A DNA stretch of 64,000 nt from Candidatus Thiodictyon syntrophicum (GCF_002813775.1 NZ_CP020370.1:496001-560000); one strand, 5' to 3'; counted from the first letter of the stretch, positions 38,094 through 49,198 are shown. Notes: generated by a model not told the origin, from the letters alone. Numbers and translations are program-made.

Positions 38094-40118
38094 ATGTCAT
38101 CGTTCGGTACGACTTTTGCCATCCTGTGCGCCCTGGTGGCGATAGGATATGGCGTCTGGTCAGTCAAGTGGATCCTCGCGTTGCCCGACGGCACCGAGCG
38201 GATGCGCGAGATTGCCGCTGCTATTCAAGAGGGCGCCCAGGCCTACCTCAATCGCCAGTACACCACCATCGCCATGGTCGGCGGCATCCTCGCCGTCCTC
38301 ATCCTGCTCTTTCTGGGCTGGGAGACCGCGCTCGGCTTCGTAATCGGTGCGGTGCTCTCCGGGGCGACCGGCTATATCGGCATGTATATCTCGGTGCGCT
38401 CCAACGTACGCACCGCCCAGGCCGCTCATAATGGCCTTGATGCCGCGCTGCAGGTCGCCTTCCGCGGCGGTGCCATCACCGGTCTCCTGGTCGTCGGTCT
38501 GGGGCTCCTGGGCGTCGCCGGCTATTACGCCCTGCTGGGCGGTTCCGCCGGGGATCAGGACCACATCCTGCACGCCCTGGTCGGCCTGGGCTTCGGCGGC
38601 TCCCTGATCTCGATTTTCGCCCGGTTGGGCGGCGGTATCTTCACCAAGGGCGCCGACGTGGGCGCCGACCTGGTGGGCAAGGTCGAGGCCGGCATCCCCG
38701 AGGATGACCCACGCAACCCGGCGGTCATCGCCGACAACGTGGGCGACAACGTGGGCGACTGCGCCGGTATGGCCGCTGACCTGTTCGAGACCTATGCGGT
38801 GACCACGGTCGCCACCATGCTGCTCGGCTGGCTCCTGATCAAGGACACCAGCGCCGTCATCTTCCCGCTGGTCCTGGGCGGCGTGTCCATCATCGCCTCG
38901 GTCGTCGGCACCTTCTTCGTCAAGGCGAAGGAAGGCGAGAAGATCATGAACGCGCTCTATCGGGGTCTGATCGTGGCCGGCGGCATCGCCGCGGTGGCCT
39001 TCCTGCCGCTGACCATGCTGCTCAACCCGGTCGGCAGCGGCGAGTACGCCGCGGCCTACAGCAACTTCGGCCTGTACCTGGCCGCCCTGGTGGGTCTGGC
39101 CCTGACCGGGCTCTTGGTGGTCATCACCGAGTACTATACCGCCACCGAGTACTCCCCGGTGCGTCACATCGCCGCCGCCTCCCAGACCGGTCATGCCACC
39201 AACATCATCGCCGGCCTCGGCGTCTCCATGAAGGCGACCGCCGCCCCGGTGCTGGTCATCTGCCTGGCGATCCTGACCTCCTTCTGGCTCGCCGGACTCT
39301 ACGGCATCGCCATCGCCGCCACCGCCATGCTCTCCATGACCGGCATCATCGTCGCACTCGACGCCTATGGCCCGATCACCGACAACGCCGGCGGCATCGC
39401 CGAGATGGCCAAGATGGACGAGAAGATTCGCGCCATCACCGACCCGCTGGACGCGGTGGGCAACACCACCAAGGCCGTCACCAAGGGCTATGCCATCGGT
39501 TCCGCCGGTCTCGCCGCCCTGGTCCTGTTCGCCGACTACACCTATGCGTTGGGCGGCAAGACGGAGTTCAGCCTGAGTGACCCCATGGTCATCATCGGGC
39601 TCTTCATCGGCGGTATGGTGCCCTATCTGTTCGGCGCCATGGCGATGGAGGCGGTCGGTCGCGCGGCCGGCGGTATCGTCAACGAGGTCCGTCGCCAATT
39701 CCGCGAGATGCCCGGGATCATGGCCGGTACCCAGAAGCCGGACTACTCCCGCGCCGTGGACATGCTGACCAAGGACGCTATCCGCGAGATGCTGATTCCG
39801 TCCCTGCTGCCGGTGGGCCTGCCCATCCTGGTCGGCCTGATCTTAGGGCCGGTGGCCCTGGGCGGCATGTTGATCGGTACCATCGTCACCGGTCTCTTCG
39901 TGGCCATCTCCATGACCGCCGGCGGCGGTGCCTGGGACAATGCCAAGAAGTATATCGAGGACGGTAACTTCGGCGGCAAGGGCTCCGAGACCCACAAGGC
40001 GGCGGTTACCGGCGACACCGTCGGCGACCCCTACAAGGACACCGCCGGCCCGGCCGTGAACCCGCTGATCAAGATCATCAACATCGTGGCGCTCTTGATC
40101 GTGCCGTTGCTGCACTGA
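38094..40118 (+). CDS. hppA: H+-translocating membrane pyrophosphatase, K+-independent type
   Basis: 674 residues with about 16 membrane helices. Core motifs: [22 protein letters not shown] (PPi/Mg2+ binding), [22 protein letters not shown], and the C-terminal DNAKKYIE with [18 protein letters not shown]. The segment [10 protein letters not shown] places Lys at residue 460 and Thr at 463, the combination that marks K+-independent H+ pumps. It couples PPi hydrolysis to proton export, or makes PPi in the light in phototrophs. It stands between pfp and ppa. Confidence 0.96.
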   Translation: MSSFGTTFAILCALVAIGYGVWSVKWILALPDGTERMREIAAAIQEGAQAYLNRQYTTIAMVGGILAVLILLFLGWETALGFVIGAVLSGATGYIGMYISVRSNVRTAQAAHNGLDAALQVAFRGGAITGLLVVGLGLLGVAGYYALLGGSAGDQDHILHALVGLGFGGSLISIFARLGGGIFTKGADVGADLVGKVEAGIPEDDPRNPAVIADNVGDNVGDCAGMAADLFETYAVTTVATMLLGWLLIKDTSAVIFPLVLGGVSIIASVVGTFFVKAKEGEKIMNALYRGLIVAGGIAAVAFLPLTMLLNPVGSGEYAAAYSNFGLYLAALVGLALTGLLVVITEYYTATEYSPVRHIAAASQTGHATNIIAGLGVSMKATAAPVLVICLAILTSFWLAGLYGIAIAATAMLSMTGIIVALDAYGPITDNAGGIAEMAKMDEKIRAITDPLDAVGNTTKAVTKGYAIGSAGLAALVLFADYTYALGGKTEFSLSDPMVIIGLFIGGMVPYLFGAMAMEAVGRAAGGIVNEVRRQFREMPGIMAGTQKPDYSRAVDMLTKDAIREMLIPSLLPVGLPILVGLILGPVALGGMLIGTIVTGLFVAISMTAGGGAWDNAKKYIEDGNFGGKGSETHKAAVTGDTVGDPYKDTAGPAVNPLIKIINIVALLIVPLLH

Positions 40119-40200
40119 GCCCCGGCGGCCGCCGTGAACCCCGCGCCAGTGGGATTTACGGCGGTCTCCTGGACTACAATCGGCGCTTAATGCGCCTGGA

Positions 40201-40222
40201 AAAGGACCCGCACGGGTCCTTT
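40201..40222 (+). terminator. Rho-independent terminator after hppA
   Basis: Hairpin AAAGGACCCG / CGGGTCCTTT with a 2-base loop, flanked by A-rich and T-rich ends and followed by CCCGTTTT. It lies 83 bp after the hppA stop and 40 bp before ppa. Confidence 0.75.
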
Positions 40223-40262
40223 CCCGTTTTCGGCATCTTTACAACCAATCTGAGGTTCAGTC

Positions 40263-40811
40263 ATGGATTTATCCAAGGTATCCCGCGGCGACAATGTGCC
40301 GAACGAGATCAATGTCATCATCGAGATCCCGTCCCATGCCGAGCCGGTGAAATACGAGATGGACAAGGAGACCGGGGCCATGTTTGTGGACCGCTTCATG
40401 TCCACCGCCATGCACTACCCCTGCAACTACGGTTATGTCCCCCACACCCTGTCGCTCGACGGGGACCCGGTGGACGTGCTGGTCCTGGCCCCCTATCCGC
40501 TGATCCCGGGTTCGGTCATCAAGTGCCGCCCGGTCGGCGTCCTGACCATGACCGATGAATCCGGCGACGATGCCAAGATCCTGGCAGTGCCCATCGACAA
40601 GCTCTTCAAGGGCTATCACAACGTCGCGAGTTTCCGTGATCTGCCCGTGTTCCTGCTCGATCAGATCGCCCACTTCTTTGAGCATTACAAAGACCTGGAC
40701 CAGGGCAAGTGGGTGCGTGTCGGCGGCTGGAAGGGGATCGACGAGGCCAAGGCGGAGATCCTGGCGAGTGTGAAGATGTTCGAGGACGCCCCGGAGAAGC
40801 CGGCGTTCTAG
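40263..40811 (+). CDS. ppa: Soluble inorganic pyrophosphatase, family I
   Basis: 182 residues, the usual bacterial family I length. Active-site landmarks: [33 protein letters not shown] and [11 protein letters not shown] (metal-binding aspartates), then [10 protein letters not shown] near the C-terminus. It hydrolyses PPi in the cytosol. Having it next to a PPi-dependent kinase and a PPi-driven proton pump means three competing PPi users are encoded side by side. Confidence 0.95.
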   Translation: MDLSKVSRGDNVPNEINVIIEIPSHAEPVKYEMDKETGAMFVDRFMSTAMHYPCNYGYVPHTLSLDGDPVDVLVLAPYPLIPGSVIKCRPVGVLTMTDESGDDAKILAVPIDKLFKGYHNVASFRDLPVFLLDQIAHFFEHYKDLDQGKWVRVGGWKGIDEAKAEILASVKMFEDAPEKPAF

Positions 40812-40812
40812 G

Positions 40813-40961
40813 GAAGTTAGGAGTTAGGAGTTAGGGGATAGGTGGGTGTTTAGGTCGTCCTCTACTCCAGCAACCATCTACTAACCCCGAACCCCTAACC
40901 CCGAACCCCGAACCCCGAACCCCTAACTCCTAACTCCTAACTCCTAACTCCTAACTCCTAC
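40813..40961. repeat. Heptamer repeat tract, inverted orientation at the two ends
   Basis: The left end carries copies of GTTAGGA/GTTAGGG; the right end carries runs of CCCGAAC then at least five copies of CTAACTC, ending two bases before the moaC ATG. The ends are reverse complements of each other, so a long hairpin of heptads can form. The tract fills the whole ppa-moaC gap. Confidence 0.9.
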
Positions 40962-40962
40962 C

Positions 40963-41451
40963 ATGACCCTGACCCACTTCAACGCCGCTGGCGAGGCCCA
41001 AATGGTCGATGTGGGCGACAAGGCAGTGACGCGCCGCGTGGCGGTCGCCGCGGGTCTGATCCGGATGGACCCCAAGACCCTGGCCCTGATCGAGCAGGGC
41101 GGGCACCGCAAGGGCGACGTGCTCGGCGTCGCCCGTATCGCCGGCATCATGGGCGCCAAGCGGACCGCCGACCTGGTGCCGCTGTGTCACCCGCTCGCAC
41201 TCACCCGGGTAGCGATCGAATTGGACGCGCGCGCCGCCGACTGCGCCGTCCACTGCCGGGCCACCGTCGAGACCACCGGTCAGACCGGGGTCGAGATGGA
41301 GGCCCTGTGCGCCGTCCAGGTCAGCCTGCTGACGGTCTATGACATGTGCAAGGCCATGGACCGCGGCATGACCATCGAGTGCGTGCGCCTGCTGGAGAAG
41401 ACCGGCGGCAAGTCCGGACACTGGTCACGCACTGCTGGAGCTATTCCATGA
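40963..41451 (+). CDS. moaC: Cyclic pyranopterin monophosphate synthase (molybdenum cofactor)
   Basis: 162 residues, usual length. Motifs: [17 protein letters not shown] near the start, [16 protein letters not shown] (active-site His), [23 protein letters not shown] and the conserved DRGMTIE with the C-terminal [12 protein letters not shown]. It makes cyclic pyranopterin monophosphate in the molybdenum cofactor pathway. The coding start follows the heptamer tract directly, so no normal Shine-Dalgarno is evident. It overlaps engB by ATGA. Confidence 0.96.
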   Translation: MTLTHFNAAGEAQMVDVGDKAVTRRVAVAAGLIRMDPKTLALIEQGGHRKGDVLGVARIAGIMGAKRTADLVPLCHPLALTRVAIELDARAADCAVHCRATVETTGQTGVEMEALCAVQVSLLTVYDMCKAMDRGMTIECVRLLEKTGGKSGHWSRTAGAIP

Positions 41452-42086
41452 ACCCCCTCTATCAGGGCGCGCGCTTCCTCACCGCCGCCTCCCGCATTGA
41501 ACAGGCGCCCGACGATCAAGGCCGCGAGGTCGCCTTCGCCGGCCGTTCCAACGCCGGCAAGTCCAGCGCCATCAATACCATCTGCCACCAGCGGGGACTT
41601 GCGCGCACCAGCAAGACCCCGGGTCGGACCCAGTTGTTGATCTTTTTCAACCTGGATGACGAGCGTCGCCTGGTGGACCTGCCGGGCTATGGCTATGCCC
41701 GCGTCTCCGAGGCGATCAAGCTCGAATGGCAGGCCCACATGGCGACCTACCTGGAGCGTCGTCAGTCACTCGCCGGTCTGGTCATCGTGATGGACTGCCG
41801 CCACCCGCTGGCCGACTATGACCGGCAGATGCTCGCCTGGGGCCGCCGCGCCAACCTGCCCTGCCTCCTGCTCCTTACCAAGGCCGACAAGCTCAAGCGC
41901 GGCGCCCTGCTCGCCACAACCCGCGCGGTGGAACAGGAGGCCGCGCGACTGGCCGGGAAGCCGACCGGGAAAGACGCCTGCCCGGTCGAGGTGCTGAGCT
42001 TTTCCGCCTTGGAACAGGTCGGCGTGGAGCCGGTGCAGGCTTGGCTTGATGGGCGGCTTGGGGTCATCCGTCCAGACGCGACTTGA
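41448..42086 (+). CDS. engB: Ribosome biogenesis GTPase EngB/YsxC
   Basis: 212 residues from the ATG at 41448, which overlaps the moaC stop as ATGA. G motifs: GRSNAGKSS (G1), KTPGRTQ (G2), DLPGYGYA (G3) and TKADK (G4). This essential GTPase acts in late assembly of the 50S ribosomal subunit. Confidence 0.95.
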   Translation: MNPLYQGARFLTAASRIEQAPDDQGREVAFAGRSNAGKSSAINTICHQRGLARTSKTPGRTQLLIFFNLDDERRLVDLPGYGYARVSEAIKLEWQAHMATYLERRQSLAGLVIVMDCRHPLADYDRQMLAWGRRANLPCLLLLTKADKLKRGALLATTRAVEQEAARLAGKPTGKDACPVEVLSFSALEQVGVEPVQAWLDGRLGVIRPDAT

Positions 42087-42136
42087 ACGGGGGGAAGTCT
42101 CCGCTGTCGCGCCTCCATCCATACCTGCTTTGACCG

Positions 42137-43114
42137 ATGTCTGAACTCGTCAATCCCCACGACAAACTGTTCCGTGCTTTGCTCGACGACCCCATTCGCG
42201 CCGAGACGCTGATCCGCGAGTATCTGCCGCCCGCGCTCCGGGACCGCCTCGCGGATGCTCGCCCAGAACTGGTCGACGGGACCTTCGTCGATGCCCGGTT
42301 ACGCGGCTCCCAGAGCGACCGGTTGTTTCAGGTCCGCCTCAAGTCCGGTAAGCCGCTGTTGCTCTATGTCCTGCTGGAGCACAAGAGTACCCCGGACCCC
42401 GGGACTCCAATCCAGCTACTCGGCTACTCCGCCCGGATCTGGGAGCGCTACGGCGAAGGCCGGACCGAGAAACTCCGGGCCCTGCCGCCGATCATTCCCT
42501 TGGTCTTCTACCATGGCAGTGCGGTCTGGCAGGTGCCCGCTTCCGTGATCGACTGTCTCGACACCGATCCGGAGGTCTTGGACCTGGTACGGGATTTTCG
42601 CTATGTGCTGCATGATCTCAAGCCCATCGCCTACGAGCGCCTCTCGGCCGAACGCGCCTTGCGGGCCGGGTTGGCGGCCCTGAAATTCGCCTTTGAGCGG
42701 GGCCTACCCCTCGCGGACATGGTGCGGATGCTGGAAGATCTACCCGACGGCGGGATGTTCGAGAAGCAATTCTTCGAGTATGTTGTGGCCGTCTATGACA
42801 TGCCGGTGCAGACCTTGCTCGACGCGGTCGCACTCGCCAAACCCGAACGGGAGGAGATACTTGTGACCACGATTGCACAACAATGGGTGAACCAGGGTGA
42901 AATGCGCGGCAGGGCCCAAGGGATCAAAGAAGGCGAAGCCCAAGGCCAACGTAAGGCCATCCTGCTGGCCCTGGAGACGCGGTTCGGGGATTTGGACATC
43001 AAGGTGCGTGCCCACGTCGCAAAAATACCGGACGCCGATCTCGATGTCTTGCTCCGGCGGGTGCTGACGGCATCGACCCTGGAGGGCGTGTTCGACGATA
43101 GCCAATGGCATTGA
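42137..43114 (+). CDS. Rpn/YhgA-type PD-(D/E)XK putative nuclease
   Basis: 325 residues. The N-terminal part is the Rpn/transposase_31 pattern: NPHDKLFRALLDDPIRAETLI, LVDGTFVDARLRGSQSDRLFQV and LLLYVLLEHKSTPD, where the Asp and the ExK (EHK) form a probable PD-(D/E)XK site; PIIPLVFYHG is also typical. The C-terminal 60 residues hold the GxxEGExxGQRKAILLALETRFG tail common to this family. Its relation to the adjacent defence-like locus is unclear; the family is widespread and multicopy. Confidence 0.88.
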   Translation: MSELVNPHDKLFRALLDDPIRAETLIREYLPPALRDRLADARPELVDGTFVDARLRGSQSDRLFQVRLKSGKPLLLYVLLEHKSTPDPGTPIQLLGYSARIWERYGEGRTEKLRALPPIIPLVFYHGSAVWQVPASVIDCLDTDPEVLDLVRDFRYVLHDLKPIAYERLSAERALRAGLAALKFAFERGLPLADMVRMLEDLPDGGMFEKQFFEYVVAVYDMPVQTLLDAVALAKPEREEILVTTIAQQWVNQGEMRGRAQGIKEGEAQGQRKAILLALETRFGDLDIKVRAHVAKIPDADLDVLLRRVLTASTLEGVFDDSQWH

Positions 43115-43239
43115 CCGCCAGCAAGCCCATCAATGTCGGTCGGCGAGACCCGGACGAATCCCTGAAAAGTGGCGGGCGACTGCGCTTTCTGGCCTCCTAT
43201 TTCCGCCCCCTCTGATGCAGAGTTAGTATTATAGGCGGC

Positions 43240-44496
43240 ATGGACGAATATCTTGATCTAGACCGCCGATTCAGTCTCCGGACAACGTACACGGCCGACC
43301 AGCTTCTTGCATCTGATGTCTTGGGTAAGCGACTAACCTGGAACAACGTGCTGGCGGGGAACTTCTCAGTCATCGTGGGCCGGGCCAACTTTGGCAAGAC
43401 CATGGAGATTAAGGCCAAGAGCAAAGCCCTGCGTGCCCAGGGGAAGCCTGCGGTCTATGTTGCGCTGCACAAGGTTCTGGGAGAGGACGACATCCAGGAC
43501 GCGCTGGAAGCAGGTGACCGCGAGGTCCTGTCGGCATGGAAGCAGTCGAGCGGCGAGTTGATAGCTTTCGTCGACTCGCTGGACGAGGCATCCCTTGGTA
43601 CCGAAGATGGCATTCAAAAGGCGCTGCGGCGTTTGAGCAAGGCGCTTGACTGGCCGAACTCCGACGTCCGGTGGGTCCTGACCTCCCGGCCGGCCGTGCT
43701 TACGCAGGATGTCCTTGAACTGCTCGTGGCAGAGCTTCGCACCACGCTCTACAGGGTTGCCCGCAAGAACTCGTCAGACGATGAAGAGTTCGACACTGCC
43801 TTTGCTGAAATGGCCGCTGCCTCCGAAGACGACATTGAGGACGAGCAGGAGATACCTCAGGTTGAGGGCCCAGACTGGGCGATTGGCGATGTTGCGTCCG
43901 CAAACGCGGCCAGCAAGACTGAGAACAAGGCGCCAACACCTGAGCAGTTGAAAGTGTATGCGTTGCTACCGCTGGACAAGGCTGGGGCAGCCCACTACCT
44001 GGGAAGTCACCTTGGCATACCTCAACCAAAGGAGACGCTGAGCGCTGCTAGGCAGTACGGCCTCGGACGCCTTGCAGAAGGACCTGGGGGCCTGGACATG
44101 CTGGCTTACATCGACCCGGTTCAAAATCCGCCCCAGTACCTCACTCAGGTTTTCGCGAAGCTGGTCGAAGCGGTGCAACAGCAACAGCGCACCGATCCTC
44201 GTGAACGCCGGGTCGGAAGCCCGCCTCCTGAGAGTCTGGAGGAGGCTATTGAGCGTCTTGCGGGCGCCTCGGCCATTTGCCAGCTTCCCAATATTGAGCT
44301 ATCACCCAAGGCGCTGCGTTATCGGGACGGCGTGCTCTCAGCGCGCCCAATCATCGCCTCTCTCGTGTCGGAGCAATCTCTGGAATACCTGCTGGGCTCG
44401 CGCCTGTTCATTGACTCAGGTCAGCACCAGGTCAAGCTCTACCCGGATGATCTCGTGCCGTTCCTTGCGGCTAAGCGCCTTGGGTCGCTCGTGAAG
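43240..44496 (+). pseudogene. STAND/NACHT-like ATPase-nuclease gene, 5' part (interrupted by IS)
   Basis: The first 419 codons of a gene that continues at 45890 once the IS and one 8-bp target copy are removed; the frame joins exactly as GSLVK-SPEHAQQ, giving 1,521 residues in total. This part carries a P-loop VIVGRANFGKT (Walker A 47-54), Walker B LIAFVDSLDEAS (107-118) and a WVLTSRP segment (about 144-150), a NACHT/STAND-like NTPase pattern. As it stands, the frame runs into the IS and ends at 44604 after about 35 foreign residues. It is expected to be inactive unless the fragment works alone. Confidence 0.8.
44489..44496. repeat. 8-bp target-site duplication, left copy
   Basis: TCGTGAAG; the second copy is at 45882-45889 on the other side of the IS. 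It shows a clean transposition event into the ATPase-nuclease gene. Confidence 0.95.
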
Positions 44497-45881
44497 GGGT
44501 GCGGCCTCCGAATAATGTGCCTAACCGTAGCACTCAGCCCCAAACTGGTCGATCTTCTGCCAGAACTGTGCCCATCGTCCGGTGGTCTGCGTCAGTGCGC
44601 GTAGGCTGAGCACAATCTTGGCCCCTTTGTTCTTCCAGCGCATCCCGGAGGCACATAGCCGTTGCTTGACCAAGGTCTTGCAGGCGGCCTCGGTGACGCC
44701 CGATCCGATCGGCAGTCCCGCGGCGACGAAGCCCGGGTAGTCCATTTGATGGCGATGGTTGGTGAAGTAGGTCCAAGCGCTGAGAACGTCGTCGCGCAGC
44801 GTCTGCGAGAGGGTGTGCCGCTGCGACAGGCGCGCGGCCTCGCCGATGAGCAGGTCAAGGGCGGCGGGGTCGTGCTTGAGCGTCGTGCAGTGCGCGCTCT
44901 GCCACTGCGCGCGCGGGCCCTCGGCGTGGCGCTGCGGATGGGTCGCTTGGGCGATTTTGCCCACGTATTCCGTTGCATGGAAAAAATCGATCAACTGGCG
45001 GTCGGTGTGTTGCTCGAGGAACCGCCAGTTGCTTGCCGCCCCGTCGGCGATGCCCAGGTACAGTGCCTCGGGGAGGTGCCGCTTGACGCGTTGGATCTCG
45101 CGCTCCATGCGTTGCCGGAACTCCTGCTTGCCGTACTCGGGTGCCGCAGCGAGGTAGATGGTGTGCTGGCGCTCGCCCTCGCCGTCGTAAAGCGAGAGGG
45201 TTCCGACCATGGCTTCGCGCCAGCCCGCACTGTCGGCCATGGGGATCATGGCGCCGTCGAGGCTGACCACGACGGTCGCGATGGGCGTCTCAAGCGCCGG
45301 CATCGCGTACTCCCAGTCCTCCTCTTTGGCCGTGGCGATGGTGCCTACCCACTCCGCAACATTTTGAATATACGAGGTAGCGATCGTCCGACCGTGGTTC
45401 TGCTCAAGGTCAGTCTGCACCGCGCGCACGTTGAGCTGCGCATACTTGTGGCTGAGTTGACTGGCGAATCGGGGGGTCGCCCCGCGCACGATCCGCGCCT
45501 GGTGCTCGAGCGGACAGTAGATCCGCCCGCCGCGCGAGCTTTGGTAGACATAACGCTCGACCTCGACCGGCCCGTAAGGCGTCTGGTACTCCTTCGGATC
45601 GCGCCCGCGCGCGGTCAGCTTGATCGCGCCGACACGGATCGCACTGCCGTCGGTGTCGAAACGCTGCAGCGCCTCCTCGGTGGCGCAGCGCCCCACCGCG
45701 TTGGTGGCCTCCTGGATGGCTCCTTCCATGTCCAGCAGGCTACCGCTGAGCCGCACCGTTACCTCGACCGTCACCTCGTCACCCGAGATCCTGACTACCT
45801 TCGCCACGACTGCACCTTCTCGTCTAGTCACAGAAGGTTACGAAATACTCCTCAAAGGCACATCATGTCAAGGCCGCACCC
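44497..45881. mobile_element. ISKra4-family insertion sequence, copy 1 (1,385 bp)
   Basis: Perfect 11-bp terminal inverted repeats GGGTGCGGCCT at 44497-44507 and 45871-45881, with a further partial match (ATGTGCCT) about 7 bp inward. It is flanked by the 8-bp duplication TCGTGAAG. Length, GGG ends and 8-bp duplication fit the ISMich2 group of ISKra4 as I recall it. The single transposase gene is on the minus strand, opposite to the interrupted gene. A second copy of identical length and identical protein lies at 59187-60571, so both insertions are recent. Confidence 0.93.
44521..45831 (-). CDS. ISKra4-family DDE transposase
   Basis: 436 residues from a GTG start. It has the ISKra4-type layout: N-terminal helical part, VVVSLDGAMIPM (first Asp), LGIADGAASNWRFLE (second Asp), FFHATEYVGKIAQA, and the C-terminal GSGVTEAACKTLVKQRL with the likely catalytic Glu. 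The protein sequence is identical to that of the copy at 59237-60547. It fills almost the whole element, leaving about 25-50 bp of end sequence. Confidence 0.93.
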   Translation of the reverse strand: MTRREGAVVAKVVRISGDEVTVEVTVRLSGSLLDMEGAIQEATNAVGRCATEEALQRFDTDGSAIRVGAIKLTARGRDPKEYQTPYGPVEVERYVYQSSRGGRIYCPLEHQARIVRGATPRFASQLSHKYAQLNVRAVQTDLEQNHGRTIATSYIQNVAEWVGTIATAKEEDWEYAMPALETPIATVVVSLDGAMIPMADSAGWREAMVGTLSLYDGEGERQHTIYLAAAPEYGKQEFRQRMEREIQRVKRHLPEALYLGIADGAASNWRFLEQHTDRQLIDFFHATEYVGKIAQATHPQRHAEGPRAQWQSAHCTTLKHDPAALDLLIGEAARLSQRHTLSQTLRDDVLSAWTYFTNHRHQMDYPGFVAAGLPIGSGVTEAACKTLVKQRLCASGMRWKNKGAKIVLSLRALTQTTGRWAQFWQKIDQFGAECYG

Positions 45882-45889
45882 TCGTGAAG
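45882..45889. repeat. 8-bp target-site duplication, right copy
   Basis: TCGTGAAG, identical to 44489-44496. Deleting 44497-45889 restores an uninterrupted 1,522-codon frame. Confidence 0.95.
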
Positions 45890-48800
45890 TCTCCAGAGCA
45901 CGCTCAACAGTTGCTCGCCAACTTCACCTGGCGTTCGACCACTGGCGAGTGCGGGGTCTACCGAGCACTGCTGCCCTTGGCGGGCTGGCTGGCGGTCTTC
46001 AGTGCACACTGCCGCCAGGCGATCCTGAACGTGGAGCCTCAGGCAGTCGCATTCTTCGGCGACTTGAAGAACCCACAGGTCCCGCTGGCCGAAGCTGCGA
46101 ATGCACTTGAGCGCACCATTGAGCGTCTTGTCTCGTCCGGGGATTCGCTCGGGCGCTCGTACTTCACGCTTACGGCTGAGAACTTCTGGCAGGCCGCCAA
46201 GCCCGGTATAGAGCCGACGCTTAAACGCCTGTTCGAGAAATTCGGCGCCGATTGGCACGCCAGGAATGCGCTCTTGAATATTGCCGGGCACGCGTGGTTG
46301 GATCTCTACCGCGACGCGGTGCTGGATACCCACGGTCGGGATTACTCCAAATTGCTGGATGACCAACTTGACCTTGATTACATATTGTCTCTGGGGCGAA
46401 AGGATGACTTCTCCGCCCTGGGCGTCGCACTGAGGGGCAAGCCTGGGCTATCCGAAACGCGCGTGGCTCGCCTTGTGGCAACGCTCGCGTGGGAGCCTCT
46501 TGATGCCAGGTCCATCGCAGAGATCACTGGACAGCAGTTTCGCATGGGGCGAACTGCTTCCTCGATTGGTTGGATGCTTACACGCGATGTCGCGGACGAG
46601 GCGAGCGATCTTGGCCTTTACCGGCTAACTCGCTCGTTGTTGCTGCGACTTGTGAACTCCAAGGGCGGGCTAGGACACCGTGCTGACAGGTTCCGGGCCG
46701 ACCGGAATTTCGTTGATCTCGTAATGGGCCTGCTCGCACTGGTCATAACACGCTCAGCGGTTGAGTCCTCGCGAGCGGCCGGGCTTTGCCTAGTGCTTAG
46801 CCGCTTTGTTAAGAAGCACCATTACAGCAGCGCGGACTCAACCAAGCTGCGAGCCGCGCTCCAAGCTAACAAGGAGGTCCGCCTTGATCTCCTTCGCGGC
46901 CTCATCCATCCCACCGACAAGACGGCTGACGGCATTTTCCAAGCGGTGTTTGTTTTCCACCACATCGACCTACAGGTTGATGGCGATGAGCTTGAGCTTG
47001 GGGAGCCAGGCTTCAGTGAACTGATTGAGCAGAGGAAGAAGCATGCCGCTGAACCACCTCGCACCCACAAGGCAACCACGCGACAGGAACGGGGACTCAC
47101 CGTTGACAAGAAGTCCAAGGCAAGGCTGCTGGCGATCCTTGATGGGCTCCGCGATGCCTCAAACGAGGGCGCTCTGGCTTGGGTGGCCCAGTGGCTGAGT
47201 CGCACGATTGAGCAGTCGCGCTACAGCGAGTGCAACTTCGCACTCTTCGAGCAGGCTGCAGGCAGCGAAATTGCTCAGGCCGTTCGTGAAGGCCTTAGCA
47301 CTCTCTGGCGCAGCAAGGACCCGACCTGGAATGAGGACGAACCCAACGCCACCTACGACATCACCATCGCCGGCTTGCAGGGGTTGCACCTTGACTTGGA
47401 TGACGGCGTGGGCCGACCGACGCTCAGCGAGCAGCAAGTCCGCCGCGCTATTCGCTATGGCCAGTTCGAGATAAACGGCTACCCCAAGTGGTTCTGGAGC
47501 CTGGTGCGCGCCCACGCGCAGGTCGCGACGCAGGAGTTTGGTGTCATCCTAGTAAGTGCGTGCAAGGGGCAGGTGTCGCTGGACAAAGCCGATACGCTCA
47601 TTCGGCACCTCAACGAAGCGCCTAAGGGCGTCCAGCAGAGCCTTGCTCGCGCAGTCTGGGATTTCATGTTGCGCAATCCCAAACTCTCCGAGTACACATC
47701 CGAGGCCGCCTTGGACCTTGCAGCAGCCAATACCGGTGCCATCGACCAAGTGACATTCGAGGGGGAAGCCTGGTGTCGGATAGGCTCCGCATTTGATGAA
47801 GAGATTCCGTCGCTTGAGGACGCGCCGGACGTGTTTGACGCCGTGGCCCAGAAGGCGCGGCAGGAGATCGAGAAACGTGTTCACGAACTGAAACGCCGAC
47901 GCTCCAACGCTGCTGTCTGGGGTTGCTTCTGGTTGTGGACCTACCCAGGCACCTTTCGGCAACGGTGGGATGTATGGCGACTAGAAAACCCATGCGCGGC
48001 GGATGTCTTTATGTTTACGCTGGCGGCGCATCTTGGGGAAGACTGTGGCGCGCGCCTCAAGCAGGTAGCTGAGAAGGGCAGCATTGGCCTCAACACCCTC
48101 AAGATCCTCTACGAGTGGGTGCATTCGGTGGTCAGGGAGGAAGACGACATTAAGCGCGAGGACGGCCGCGTTTATTCACCGGGTGACCGAGACCACGCCC
48201 AAGGCCTGCGCGATGCCTTGATTCCGGCCATCTCGCACGCCAAATCCGAGCACGCCTACGAAGTCCTTGATGAGCTTCGACAGCGAGCTGCTGCCCCTAA
48301 CGCCAAATATCTGCGCCACGTGCAGTTCATGATGCGCGAGGAGCAATACGCCAAGAAGCCCGTTGCGCAAGCCGACTACCCCGAGTTCGAGAGAAGCTTC
48401 GCTCCGCGCGTTTCCGATTATATGTCCTTCGCAATGGCCGTGGAAACGGACTTGCTCGCCGTGAAGAGCCAGATTGAGATAGGAGACTTCAGCCTGCGGC
48501 GCTTCTTCAACTCGCTGAACTTCAACCACATCAAGACCGCCAACGACGGGCTCGCGCTCGAAGAGGACTTCCAGGCGCTACTGGGCAGTGAGCTCAACCA
48601 CGCAGCGGGCAGCCGCTACGTGGTGACGCTCGAGCCCATCCTCCCAGAGGGGACTCGCCGCGATGTGCTATGCCAGACCGGCTCGCTGCGGGCAACTGTC
48701 GAACTCAAGATGTCGCTCAGATGGACCCTGGGGGACCTCATTGAGGCATTGGAGAAGCAGCTCGCGGGGCAATACATGAGGGCGCCGAATTCAAAGATAG

Positions 48801-49198
48801 GCTTCTTCGTTGTCGTGCTCCAGAAACAGCGTGAGTGGGTCGGGCCGGACGACAAGCGTATCGGGTTTGATGAACTCCTTGGCATCCTGAAAAGTAAGGC
48901 TCGAGAAAAGGAGAAAACCGACAACTCCGTATACCTGCGTGTGATTGGCATTGATGCCACGCCTAAGGAGGACTTCCGTTCTGCCAGGAGTTCGAGTGAA
49001 GCCGTTACCGATGCTGCCACACCAAAATATGCTGACGACGCAGGCAACACCTGGAGCGGCCGCGGCCGCCAGCCGAAGTGGGTTAAGGATGCAGTGAGAT
49101 CTGGGAAGTTGCTCAACGAACTACTCAATTCCAGAGTTCCGGGCGTCGAACCCATCGCGAAGCTGCGCAACCAACTGCGTAACGAGAAACTCCCATGA
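45890..49198 (+). pseudogene. STAND/NACHT-like ATPase-nuclease gene, 3' part
   Basis: Codons 420-1521 plus stop of the gene begun at 43240. Most of this 1,100-residue part is helical with no domain I recognise; it may be the sensor. Near the C-terminus, RRDVLCQTGSLRATVELKMS places Asp1344 and Glu1357-x-Lys1359, a PD-(D/E)XK-type nuclease motif, followed by LIEALEKQLAGQYM and GFFVVVLQ, the usual helix and strand. The stop overlaps the ATG of the TOPRIM gene (ATGA). After the IS the open frame has no start of its own at the junction, so expression of this part would need internal initiation. Confidence 0.78.

Noticed and set aside
38160..39698. A 512-residue minus-strand frame
   Set aside because: It lies entirely antisense to hppA, whose protein is unmistakable.
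40813..40961. Heptamer tract considered as a CRISPR array
   Set aside because: Units are 7 bp with no unique spacers and no cas genes are near.
45620..45889. Continuation of the 3' ATPase-nuclease frame back into the IS as an N-terminus
   Set aside because: The extra residues are the antisense of the transposase gene; the natural upstream part is at 43240-44496.
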